Origin: a virus
Length of the DNA stretch: 41,833 nucleotides
IMG/VR virus record: IMGVR_UViG_3300007508_000014
Coordinates: 1-41,833 of that record
Direction: 5' to 3' (one strand)
Of the stretch, positions 15,337 to 23,741 are shown piece after piece. The notes below the pieces were generated by a model. That model was given only the letters and a program-made list of their open reading frames with translations, searched no databases and was not told the DNA's origin. Every line of letters starts with the position of its first letter. The first letter of the stretch is position 1. The translations under genes and the position numbers were made by a program.

Positions 15337-15714
15337 ATGTTAGAAGCCCCAATTTTTATCACAACTAGAGCATCCGAAGTACTTTTAGATGCTCTTTTGT
15401 TTATAGATGACATAAAGGGCCCATATACCCGTATAGCGGCATACGAAGAAGTAGGTGAAAATAGTGTAAAGCTGCGTTTTAAGGTAGAACAAAACGAGGA
15501 AATGGGCGAATATGACAAATTATACTACTCTGGTAGCCATGTTTTTGTTATGAATGAGGCTGTTTATAGTATTTTATGTGGGTTTATCACTAAATTAGAC
15601 TATAATGGAGAGAAATTTGTATTTAAGTCACGTGATGTAATGGATAGTAATATGTGGAATGATTTACAAGAAGAATGCGGTATATCTGGAAATTACGCCC
15701 ATTTTTTAACGTAA
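15337..15714 (+). CDS. hypothetical protein (125 aa)
   Basis: ATG to TAA. Mixed alpha/beta composition, acidic, without membrane span or metal motif. It lacks the N-terminal tag of its neighbours. A clear ribosome binding site is not obvious. Function unknown. Confidence 0.6.
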   Translation: MLEAPIFITTRASEVLLDALLFIDDIKGPYTRIAAYEEVGENSVKLRFKVEQNEEMGEYDKLYYSGSHVFVMNEAVYSILCGFITKLDYNGEKFVFKSRDVMDSNMWNDLQEECGISGNYAHFLT

Positions 15715-15778
15715 AAAAAATGCAGGCGCCTATAAAGGATTTGAAGGTGTGTAAAAAGAATATGTTATTAACATACTA

Positions 15779-15788
15779 CTCTTATACC
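15779..15788 (-). promoter_or_regulatory. GGTATAAGAG element (copy g)
   Basis: Minus strand GGTATAAGAG in a plus-strand gene region. It would drive a short RNA antisense to the end of the 15337-15714 gene. A TATGTT/AACATA hairpin followed by TTCTTTTT lies just downstream. Confidence 0.4.
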
Positions 15789-15816
15789 ATAAAAAAACAA
15801 GAAAAATAGGCCTAAT

Positions 15817-15984
15817 ATGGGCATAAATTATATTAAAAAATGCGACAAATGCGACAAAATGGCCCATTTAGTAATTATATGCATACTACGAAGGGCTTGG
15901 CAGTGTAATGCCTGTGGACACAAACGAGGCTGATTGATAGACAACATAGATGAGGAGCTTAAGGACGCTATTATTAGTACTTAG
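15817..15984 (+). CDS. probable small zinc-ribbon protein with in-frame UGA (55 aa)
   Basis: ATG to TAG, with TGA at 15931-15933 read as residue 39. CDKC (9-12) and CNAC (30-33) form two knuckles and are followed by GHKRGW. This is a textbook zinc-ribbon layout, and the UGA-encoded aromatic residue follows the second knuckle. A weak AGG lies upstream. Under the standard code it would end at 38 aa. Confidence 0.55.
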
Positions 15985-16115
15985 GACTTAGAGTAAGGGG
16001 TGGGGGTCTTAATCTTAAGGGATTAGGTTCCATAGTACACCCCCCATGCTAATAACCAGGTGAAACGCAGAATGTTTTTACCAGGCAAATCGAGTCCTTA
16101 GAATTTTTTTAAAAT
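15985..16115 (+). other. non-coding structured stretch
   Basis: AGGACT (15984-15989) can pair with AGTCCT near 16095-16102, which is followed by an A/T-rich run with seven T. Inside, GGGGGT pairs with ACCCCC around a CTTAATC/GATTAGG hairpin, and ACCAGG occurs twice. It may be a small plus-strand RNA or a 5' leader. No ORF of note. Confidence 0.3.
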
Positions 16116-16174
16116 TTTTCAAAAAAAGCCTATAAGGGCAAAATTAACATAACAACATAAAGAGGAATACAACA

Positions 16175-16388
16175 ATGAATAAAGCAGTTGCTTAAGATTA
16201 TGAAGAAGTTAAACAGTAGCAAGACTAAAAGCCAGAGATTGCTAGATAAAGCAACGAAAAAAGGGCTCCCCCTTAGGCACTTAGAAGAGAAGTCGAAAAA
16301 ATACTATGATGATGCCGGGAAATTCATCGGCGTATCACACTATGTAGGCGGCGGGGATGCGGACTTTGCTAGATTTATAGCCTCATAA
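16175..16388 (+). CDS. small basic protein, frame-disrupted at its tagged N-terminus
   Basis: AGAGGAA precedes ATG 16175, but that frame stops after six codons (MNKAVA, TAA). The +1 frame, open from TTG 16188 or ATG 16200 to TAA 16388, encodes a Lys-rich protein with SQRLLDKATKKGLPLRHLE and GKFIGVSHYVGGGDADFARF. Joined by a +1 shift, the start would read MNKAV-LKIMKKLN, resembling the tag of the neighbours (KAxxxFxKLA). So this is a frameshift mutation, sequencing error or programmed shift; or else translation starts at 16200. Function unknown. Confidence 0.5.
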
Positions 16389-16411
16389 ATAATAAAATAG
16401 AGAGGCATAAC

Positions 16412-17197
16412 ATGAGTAAAAAAGCAGAACATGTATTTCAAAAGCTAGCACAACTTCATGGAGATCCACTAGAAAACACTCCTAAGTCTGTCACTGACGC
16501 TGCTAATCAAAACAGTACACAACCAAATAAGCCCTCAAAATCAACTTACCAAAGAGCGTTTAGTTTAAAAATTGGGGGTGGGCAAAAAGAGCCTGTACAG
16601 CCAGCAACGTCACCTAATATTCCTGACGACTACCAAAAAAGAATAGATGCTATGCGAAAAAAATATGGAAGTGCAGTGCCTTCTAATTTAGAAAAAATCG
16701 CAATTTCTCGTAAGTATTTACTCGATAAAGTAACGGGAGCGTTGGGGAAGACTTTCTTTTCACACACAACATCTAAGGAAGCCTTACCATCTATTTTAAG
16801 TTCGAGTAAATTGAAGACTGGGGCATCGTTAGGTAATATGGGGCAAAAATTGAGAAATTTGGACAGTATGAGTCCTGATGTCCTCAGTAATTCTATAAGT
16901 ATGGGGAAAGATGTAGTATACTCTAAAAGTGGGGACAAGTTTTTTGCTGTAATTAAAAGAAACTCGCCTAGTAATGCTCCAACTCATTTAGGAAAAGAAA
17001 CTTTGTTTAAAGGGGATATTCCTCTTTCCACAAAATCTACTCTTGTAGCGGTTCCAAGAGCATTGGTACCTTCTTATAAAAAAAAGTTTAGTGGTTATAA
17101 GTTTATCGCAAGTGAGGATATACCAAAAAGTAAAGTTGTAGATTATAAAAAAGCTACAATGGATCCTGAATTGCTAGATTTTTTTTTAAAAAGCTAG
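16412..17197 (+). CDS. tagged protein with ADP-ribosyltransferase-like features
   Basis: 261 aa. Begins with the tag MSKKAEHVFQKLAQL. A low-complexity Pro/Ser/Thr linker (about 20-70) leads to a C-terminal domain containing FFSHTTSKEALPSILSSSKL (115-134) and DVVYSKSGDKFFAVIKR. H-x-T-S followed by LPSIL and a downstream G resembles the first strand-helix of the KptA/DarT-type H-x-x ART folds. The catalytic Glu cannot be fixed by eye. T4 Alt is a packaged, injected ART, which makes a tagged ART attractive. AGAGGCA lies before the ATG; ends TAG. Confidence 0.55.
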   Translation: MSKKAEHVFQKLAQLHGDPLENTPKSVTDAANQNSTQPNKPSKSTYQRAFSLKIGGGQKEPVQPATSPNIPDDYQKRIDAMRKKYGSAVPSNLEKIAISRKYLLDKVTGALGKTFFSHTTSKEALPSILSSSKLKTGASLGNMGQKLRNLDSMSPDVLSNSISMGKDVVYSKSGDKFFAVIKRNSPSNAPTHLGKETLFKGDIPLSTKSTLVAVPRALVPSYKKKFSGYKFIASEDIPKSKVVDYKKATMDPELLDFFLKS

Positions 17198-17242
17198 CGA
17201 GATAAGGGCTAAAGAAAATTTAACAGGAGACACTCTATTTAA

Positions 17243-17983
17243 ATGTCATACAAAGCACAACACGTTTTTCAAAAAATAGCGGTCAGTTTTGGAGTTACCC
17301 GCTCTGCTTTACGTGCTTTAAAAAAGGCTGGTATAAACTACACAAGAGATGCTTCTGTTGCATTTGATAATGCCCAGCATTTAGTAAAAGACAATAAAAG
17401 TGTAACTACAGCTCTTTTTTCTCCTAGTAAAAACCTTGTTTTTGTTGGAAAATCTGCGACAAGTCCCACAAACACGTTATTACATGAAATAGGGCATGCA
17501 TTTTCTACGGGGAAAGCTGATAAACAAGTAAGAAGGGCGTTTTCTGACTATAAAAGGGGTAGAATATGGGGTCACCAGTTTACTGACCTACTTAATAGAA
17601 AAGCTTTGCAAATAGAGTATAATGCTAATAAAAAAGCTAAGAAACTAATAAAAAAGTACTCCAGTAACCCTCAAAAAGACTTAAAAGACTTTAGTAATAG
17701 GGTAAATCAGGATATAAAGACATATCAAGAAAATTCTATCTTAGATTTACTTCCTTTAAAGGGGTTGATTGCCCAGGCACATGCAGTAAACCCGAAACGT
17801 TATGAAGCTTTAGTAGATTTACGTAAAAGTTTAAAAGGCTCACATGACATAGAAGGACAGTTTTGGGCAGCAAGACATATTAGGAATATGAGTCCGGAGT
17901 TTAAAAAGGCTTATTCTGATGCTTACTACAAAAATAAAGCACGGTTTCATAGAGATGGGTTTGGGAATCTAAAGAGAGAATAA
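17243..17983 (+). CDS. tagged zincin-like metalloprotease candidate
   Basis: 246 aa. Tag MSYKAQHVFQKIAVSFG, then a domain with TNTLLHEIGHAFSTG (HExxH at 81-85) and a possible third ligand Glu125 in LQIEYNANKK. A beta-strand region (LVFVGKS) precedes the HExxH helix, as in zincins. The C-terminal part is long, helical and Lys-rich. AGGAGA lies upstream of the ATG. Together with the tag this suggests a protease delivered with the DNA. The substrate is unknown. Confidence 0.65.
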   Translation: MSYKAQHVFQKIAVSFGVTRSALRALKKAGINYTRDASVAFDNAQHLVKDNKSVTTALFSPSKNLVFVGKSATSPTNTLLHEIGHAFSTGKADKQVRRAFSDYKRGRIWGHQFTDLLNRKALQIEYNANKKAKKLIKKYSSNPQKDLKDFSNRVNQDIKTYQENSILDLLPLKGLIAQAHAVNPKRYEALVDLRKSLKGSHDIEGQFWAARHIRNMSPEFKKAYSDAYYKNKARFHRDGFGNLKRE

Positions 17984-17989
17984 TATAAA

Positions 17990-18208
17990 ATGAGTAAAAA
18001 AGCACGACATATGTTTGAAAAGATTAGATAAATAATGCTACATTTGACACAATTTAGGCTAAAATGGGAATCTCCGCCGTCGATTGCCCAAGAATTGCCC
18101 AAAAATAAAACCAAAATGGGCAGGATTTGGGGTAAGGATGTGATACAAGATACCTACAACTGTGTAGGATGTCGCTGTGATTGCCCAATTGCCCAACTTT
18201 TTCAATAA
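17990..18208 (+). pseudogene. remnant of a tagged gene: tag-only mini-ORF followed by in-frame open stretch
   Basis: ATG 17990 encodes MSKKARHMFEKIR and stops at TAA (18029-18031). The same frame then stays open for 57 codons from ATG 18035 to TAA 18206-18208, with a Cys cluster (CVGCRCDC). A tag without a body suggests a decayed member of the tagged family. Alternatively the downstream part is non-coding, because it contains four TTGCCCA sites. Confidence 0.4.
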
Positions 18209-18390
18209 AATCTAAATTAGGAAAAAATTAATGAATATAATATATATAATATATATAAATAAGTTTAAAACCATGGGCAGAGCGGGCAATTGGGCACGAT
18301 GTGCCTAGAAATGCGTTTAAATGCACTTTTTTCTATTTTTCGTGCCCATTTTGCTTAAAAACAAGCCATTTTTTGGGCAGAAAATGGGCG
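18084..18390. repeat. cluster of ten TTGCCCA/TGGGCA sites
   Basis: TTGCCCA begins at 18084, 18095, 18181 and 18189, and TGCCCA at 18343. The complement TGGGCA (or TGGGCG) begins at 18117, 18274, 18291, 18374 and 18385. Pairs are often 11 bp apart, and left sites face right sites. AT-rich DNA (TATATA runs) lies between. It looks like a second iteron-type or operator cluster. Confidence 0.55.
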
Positions 18391-18492
18391 GAGATAATTA
18401 CTACCAACCACACACTAAACAAACTATCGTATGAAAGAGTTGGTAGGAAAAATTAAAAATTAATGTAAAAAAGATACTAAACTAAAATTACT

Positions 18493-18515
18493 TCTGGCTA
18501 ACACCAGATTTTATT
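18493..18515 (+). terminator. intrinsic terminator
   Basis: TCTGG/CCAGA stem (18493-18497, 18504-18508), 6-base loop, followed by TTTTATT. It separates the repeat region from the 18582 gene. Confidence 0.55.
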
Positions 18516-18581
18516 AGTATATTAAATAAATTATGTTAAACTAAGTATATTATATACATAAACGCAAGGAGAAGTATACCG

Positions 18582-19925
18582 ATGGGTAAAGCAACGAATA
18601 TTTTCACTAAACTGGCTGAAGTCAAGTCAAAAAACCCAGAACCTTATACAACATCTTTTAAAGAAGAGATTAGTCCGTATTATGACGGAAATGTAGAAGG
18701 TGGTTTTAGAGGAGCAGTCAAAAGTGCAAAAAAAGCACAAAAAAATTCCACCCATGGCATGAATACACCGGCTTTTAACTTACGTAACGCACGTATAAAT
18801 ACCCAGGTTCCAATAAGTTTCGGACAGATGCCAAAAGGATACGAAGGCAACGCTGGCGTGTTCATTCCGGAGGGATATAGCGTTCCGGATACGAATTTTA
18901 CTTATCCTCGCTCCATTATTAGGTTAATGCCTATTAAAAAGTTTCCGTCGAAGGAGTCCTATAAGTCTACTGTCGATCACGAGTTAACTCATTTTATAGG
19001 GGGAGATATGAAGGACAATGAAGCCGAAGTGCTTGATAGAGGTAGGGCTTACAACAGTAGACGTGGAGAGTTAGACCCAAGAGCAGCACATATTAAGCGT
19101 CAGTACGCAAAAAATAAAAAAGTTCTCGTTAACACGCCAGAAAAAGCGGAACAGGCTATCAATTGGTATAAAGAACAGCTCAAAAAACCGTCCCGAAAAC
19201 GAAAAGCTGCTGGTGTCCATACACATGGAGGAGAAAACCACTGGTTAATTGGCCCTAGGGGAGAAAAAAATACCAATTATTTGATAAATAGGATGCCTGA
19301 AGTAGTGGATAATACAAAAAAAAGCCCTAAGAACCCTCTTGATCAGCAAGAACAACCAAAATTAGCACATATTATAAATGTGGGAGAACATAACATGAAC
19401 AAAGCAGAAACACTGTTTAGTAAGTTAGCACAAGCAATGCCGCGTAGATTGACCCAAAAAGAGTTAGGAGTGCGTATTACGCCTGACCAAGACATCAAAA
19501 GAACCGAAACACAGGGGTTAGTTACCTTTAATAAAGGGGATAATACTCAAAAGAAGCGAGATATTGTGAAACAGCTGTCAGAAGGTGTTACTGACAACCC
19601 AAAAGTGCAGGAAGTTATCTCTAATAACTGAGAAAACGCTGAAGTAAAGACGGATTCCACCTTTTTACCCGGAAAAATGATGCCCGATGGGAAGCGGAAA
19701 CTAACTTCTGTGAAAAATTCTATTAAGCATAATAATGCTTGGCACCCTTTCTGGACAGGAGAACCTAACAAGGACGCGTCAAGAACACGAATAGAAGATT
19801 ACCTTACAAAAAAGAAGTCAGTTACTAATGCAATTGGGCGCGATTCAAAAACAGACTATGATGTAGAGATTGAGGACTCTAAGTTCTTTAATAACCCTTC
19901 ACCGTCTTACTTGGATTTGAAGTAG
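18582..19925 (+). CDS. tagged zincin-like metalloprotease fused to a second tagged segment, in-frame UGA
   Basis: 447 aa, start preceded by AAGGAGAA. Tag MGKATNIFTKLAEV, then a domain with STVDHELTHFIGGDMKDNEAE (HELTH 133-137; Glu147/Glu149 as third-ligand candidates). At residue 272 a second complete tag appears (MNKAETLFSKLAQ), preceded in the DNA by GGGAGAACATAAC, which looks like a ribosome binding site and spacer. This suggests gene fusion or an internal start. TGA at 19629-19631 is residue 350; reading through it joins the C-terminal part ending in TAG. Under the standard code there would be two fragments. Confidence 0.65.
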
Positions 19926-22483
19926 TGGACGAGTCAAGAAAAAAACGTTTAAAGTATCTAGCGGCCGCCGGAGTCGGAGGGGCAGGATTAGCAGTTGGAA
20001 GAAAATTAAAATTACCTAAATATCACGAGGCTGCGCAAAGGTTTAGTAAAAATATTGGTAGTAACTTGACTTGGTACGGGTCCGACGATGTTAAAAGAAT
20101 GAAAGATCTTGGAATTACCTATAAGAGCGAGGCGGAATCTTTGGGAATAGGCGTAAAACCAGTAAAAGACATAAAGTCTGGTGATAAACTTCCTGGCGGT
20201 TTTTACGGACACAGAGGGGACATGTCAAAGAACTTTGCGTCTGACAGTGACTTCTCTAAAGCAAATATTCAAAATAAAGTTTATAATATGCCGTCAGTGA
20301 CTAAAGATTTGGAAGATAACTGGAAATGGTACGAGCAAGTAAAAGGAGAAGGTGTACCAAAAACTGTGAGAGGTGACCAAGTTAAAAGGTACGAAGATGT
20401 AAAAGATGCAGTTGGTGATGATTACATAGTAAAATCTAGATTTGGGTGAGGCAATAAAGGTATAGTTTCAAAAAGCGATTTTAAGTCTAGCCCAAAAAAG
20501 TACTTGAATAAAGATTACATTATTCAAAAGAAAGAAAATTTAAATAGGGAGTATAGAGTTTTAGTTGGTGAAGGTAAAGGTATATACGTTATACCTAGAA
20601 AAAATAATGAATTTGTAACCGTGCCCACTCCCCACTTAGCTAAGGAGAAGGGCAAGGTACTAAGCAAGGCAGAGGAGATTATAGGAAGAATGAAGAAAAA
20701 TCGTAATGAGTTACATAGCCTTGACTTAGGGGTTACAAAAAAAGGGAAAGTAGTTGCGTGGGAAGATAATTCCGCACAAGGGGGGAATATGTTCCTCAGT
20801 GGGGACCACTTAGACGCTTTCAAACTGTTTGCTAAAGGAAAAATTAGGGTGCCGTACGTGCAGGCTAGAAAAGGGACGATGTTACAGGGTGCAAGCGTAG
20901 CCGGATCAGCCGGGATAGTAGGGCATGAGAAGTTTGCGTTCTCAAGAGATTCTTTTGATAAAGCAAAAATTAAACGTGACCAGGGTTTAAAAAAGATTGA
21001 CTCTATCACAAACTTAGACAATGTTCAGTCCGTAAAAAGTTTAGACAAGAAAACTAGAAAAAATTTAGGAGTAGCAGGGGCTTTTGGAGTTAGCGGAGGT
21101 GCGGCAATTATGGCGTCTAAGAGATTAAAAGATTTTAGAATACAGTCCAATGGTGACCCGAACGTGAAAAATATAGCTGTCTTACATTCACCAAAAAAAG
21201 TAGGAGGCGGGCACATGGCTGCAGCCCAGGCTACAGTTGAGAAGCTAAACAAAATTCACGGTGTAAACGCCAGAGCTTTCGACACGGGGGATTATGGTAC
21301 TTCCACCTTTAATAATTTGTTAAAAAAAGTTGTACCAGCCAGTGACTACGAGAAAACGGTGCAGAGAGACCCCGGCAGTATCTTTAGATCTCACTTAGCC
21401 ACTTTTCCTAAACAGAATAAAGTCTCAGGCGTATTAAATAAAGTAAAAAACTTTTTTACCGGATTAATCGCCGAGGGGCATTCAGAGCTGAGCAGCGAAG
21501 GAAGGCAGTTATCTAAAGCATTAAGAGGTTTTAAGCCAGACAAAATAGTTTCAACATACTTTGGGTCAATACCCGGATTAAAGGACTCAGGTAGAGCCGT
21601 AGATTTGGTTACCACAGATTATGAGATATCACCTTTTATTTGGAAGACAAAGAACGCTGGAACGTACTTTACTTCAAGTGACGCTGCTGAAAAAACAATG
21701 AGAGATGCCGGCGTTTCTGCTGATAGGGTTGTAAATTTAGGGGACGTTCCCGTTAGTGCAAAAAGTTGGCCTAAGATTAAGACTGGGACTAAAGTAAAAA
21801 AAGTAGTAGTAATGGGAGGTCAGCTGGGTCTCAGGACGCACGAAGTAGGGCCAGCAGTAGCAAAGCATTATTTAAAAAAGGGTAAAGATGTACAGGTTAC
21901 TATATTACCAGGAAAATCGGGCACGTTTGCGAGACAAGAGTTGTCCAGGGGCAAGAAAAAACTACCAAAGAATGCCCACGTATGGGACCCACAGCTAGAA
22001 GGAGGTGGAAAGTCTTACATGAAGTATATGGCGGAAGCAGACTTAATTGTTACTCGACCAGGTGGCGCCACTACTGCAGAGCTTAGAAGTTTGGGTAAGC
22101 CTACAGTTACTTTTAGTGAGGTTCCAAACGATTGGAAAAACCATGAAGGTGGGAACATAAGAGCTCTTACCAGAACAGGGCAGGCTAAGCATATGGAACT
22201 TCCATTAAAAATTGATACCACATCTAAAGAATTACATAAAATAGTATCAAAATCTCTTGATAGTGTAGATAAAGATTATAGCCAGATGCTAGAAGGAGGT
22301 AAAAAGGCTGCTAAGGAGTCTCATAAAAACCAAAGTAGTGTAGCACAAAAAATACTTTCTACCCCGTCTCTTTCATCAAAGTCAAGGTCACTTCCCTTTA
22401 AAGCTTGGGTAGGTACTAGCGCTGTGGCTGGGTCTTTAGGGTTAGTAGGTGCTTATTTAGCAAGTAAGTCTAGTAGAAAATAA
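19925..22483 (+). CDS. ATP-grasp-like domain fused to GT28/MGDG-synthase-type glycosyltransferase, in-frame UGA
   Basis: 852 aa from GTG (overlapping the previous TAG) to TAA, with TGA 20447-20449 as residue 175. A short N-terminal hydrophobic Gly/Ala segment comes first. Residues about 165-290 resemble an ATP-grasp fold: YIVKSRFG-W-GNKG (nucleotide loop, containing the UGA), DYIIQKKEN, EYRVLVGEG, DLGVTKKGKVVAWEDN. Residues about 415-770 resemble GT-B family 28: IAVLHSPKKVGGGHMAAA at the N-lobe start (GGGH 427-430) and ADLIVTRPGGATTAELRSLG (about 704-723) as the nucleotide-sugar motif. A C-terminal hydrophobic helix ends it. It may ligate and glycosylate an envelope or surface substrate; this is inferred. 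I know no such phage fusion. Confidence 0.7.
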
Positions 22484-22484
22484 A

Positions 22485-22859
22485 ATGCCAGTAAACTCCA
22501 AAGACTCTTTAAGTAAGTATAAGAAGAAGTTAGAATCTATGAGAACTAAGGGGCTAGGAACTGGAAAGGTATTAATTCCTAAGGACGAGTTTACAAAAGA
22601 GGATCTTTTAAACACCTACGGGTTTAAAGAGTCCAAGATTTCTATAGGAGAGAAAGGGGAGGTTAGTAGTGTATCTTATAGGCACCCAACTACGGGGCAT
22701 CATATACACAACCACAGAAATTACTGAGTAATGCATAGAGATAAGTATAAGCCTGGAGTAAGGCACGTCATAAAAGAAGGGATCCCGTCTTATTTAAAAA
22801 AAATTACTAGTACAAAAAGTAAGACTACTGTTAAAGAACTTGTTGATAATAACAGGTAA
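22485..22859 (+). CDS. hypothetical protein with in-frame UGA (124 aa)
   Basis: ATG directly after the previous stop. TGA at 22725-22727 is residue 81, and the frame continues to TAA 22857-22859. Segments SVSYRHPTTGHHIHNHRNY (His-rich, before the UGA) and a Lys-rich C-terminus are visible. Small and basic, no membrane span. The His cluster could bind metal. Not recognised. Confidence 0.6.
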
Positions 22860-22928
22860 TAAAAAAAGTTGTTTTTTAGCACATAAGGTAGTAAATTAAA
22901 ATACACGGAGATTTTAAAGGAACGCAAA

Positions 22929-23741
22929 ATGAGTATAAAATCAAACAAAATTTTTAAAAAGCAAGCAGGTGTAATGAACGCAGTTCATACTGGCTTAGAT
23001 GTAGTTGGCATGATACCCGGATTCGGAATTGTAGGAGACCTGGTAAATGCGGGTCTATATACGGTTCGTGGGCAAGCTGGTAATGCAGCAATATCCATGG
23101 CAGCTGCCATACCTGTTGTAGGTCATGCGGCGACGGCTGGTAAATGGACTGCTAAAGCTGCAAAGGCTGGAAAAGTATTTGCTCACGGAGGAGGCTCTAC
23201 GGCTAAAGTTATAGGTGGTGGTAAAAACACGATCGGTAAGGTCCTAAAGGACTCAGCCGGAAATCCGTTAGTTAGAGAGTCTCTAAAAAATACAAGGTTT
23301 ATGCCTAAAAGTATGCAGTCAACTTGGAATGTTTTACGTGCTCCGGTTCAGAATTTAAGGGGCGCAACAGGAAGTTTGGTGTCTAAGGTACCAGGCGGTA
23401 AAGCATGGTTAAAGAGATCAGATGGGTGGGCTAAAAGCATACAACCGGAAGATTGGCTAAAACACCGACAAACTACCATTAACCCTTTTAAAGCTTTTAA
23501 GGGGAGCAAGGGATACGCACGAAGCGTTTTTAATCCTAAAAATTACAAACAAAAAGGGTTTATACAGGGTAAGATTCTCCGTGGTGCTGGAGACGTAGGA
23601 AAAGGTTTTAGATCAGATAGATTAATTATAGACCCCATTTTAAGTAAAATTTTACCGGAAGAAAAAGCACTTACCACTCCTAACACACTTAAAAGTGAAA
23701 GATACTTAAATATAGTAAACAGTCTTTATGACCGATATTAA
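22929..23741 (+). CDS. tagged protein with pretoxin-like hydrophobic domain (270 aa)
   Basis: Tag variant MSIKSNKIFKKQAGV. Residues about 18-80 match the style of the membrane-linked pretoxin segment found before toxin domains in polymorphic toxins: LDVVGMIPGFGIVGDLVNA, then NAAISMAAAIPVVGHAATAG and Ala/Lys repeats. The remaining 190 residues are basic (about 100-270) with no toxin motif I recognise. Its end overlaps the next gene by 14 bases. It may help a packaged effector cross or sit in the host membrane; inference. Confidence 0.6.
   Translation: MSIKSNKIFKKQAGVMNAVHTGLDVVGMIPGFGIVGDLVNAGLYTVRGQAGNAAISMAAAIPVVGHAATAGKWTAKAAKAGKVFAHGGGSTAKVIGGGKNTIGKVLKDSAGNPLVRESLKNTRFMPKSMQSTWNVLRAPVQNLRGATGSLVSKVPGGKAWLKRSDGWAKSIQPEDWLKHRQTTINPFKAFKGSKGYARSVFNPKNYKQKGFIQGKILRGAGDVGKGFRSDRLIIDPILSKILPEEKALTTPNTLKSERYLNIVNSLYDRY

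Noticed and set aside
16188-16200. Programmed +1 frameshift like prfB
   Set aside because: No upstream Shine-Dalgarno-like stimulator at the right distance; a mutation, sequencing error or downstream ATG start is simpler. Kept only as an alternative.
18035-18208. Independent 57-aa Cys-rich gene
   Set aside because: No ribosome binding site, contains four repeat heptamers, and is in frame with the tag remnant; treated as part of a pseudogene region.
20447-20449. UGA as glycine (as in Gracilibacteria/SR1) instead of tryptophan
   Set aside because: Gly would suit the ATP-grasp loop here, but the fibre contexts (after GQIW, in AQLI-x-DES, TTS-x-ESEV) fit Trp much better, so Trp is preferred overall.
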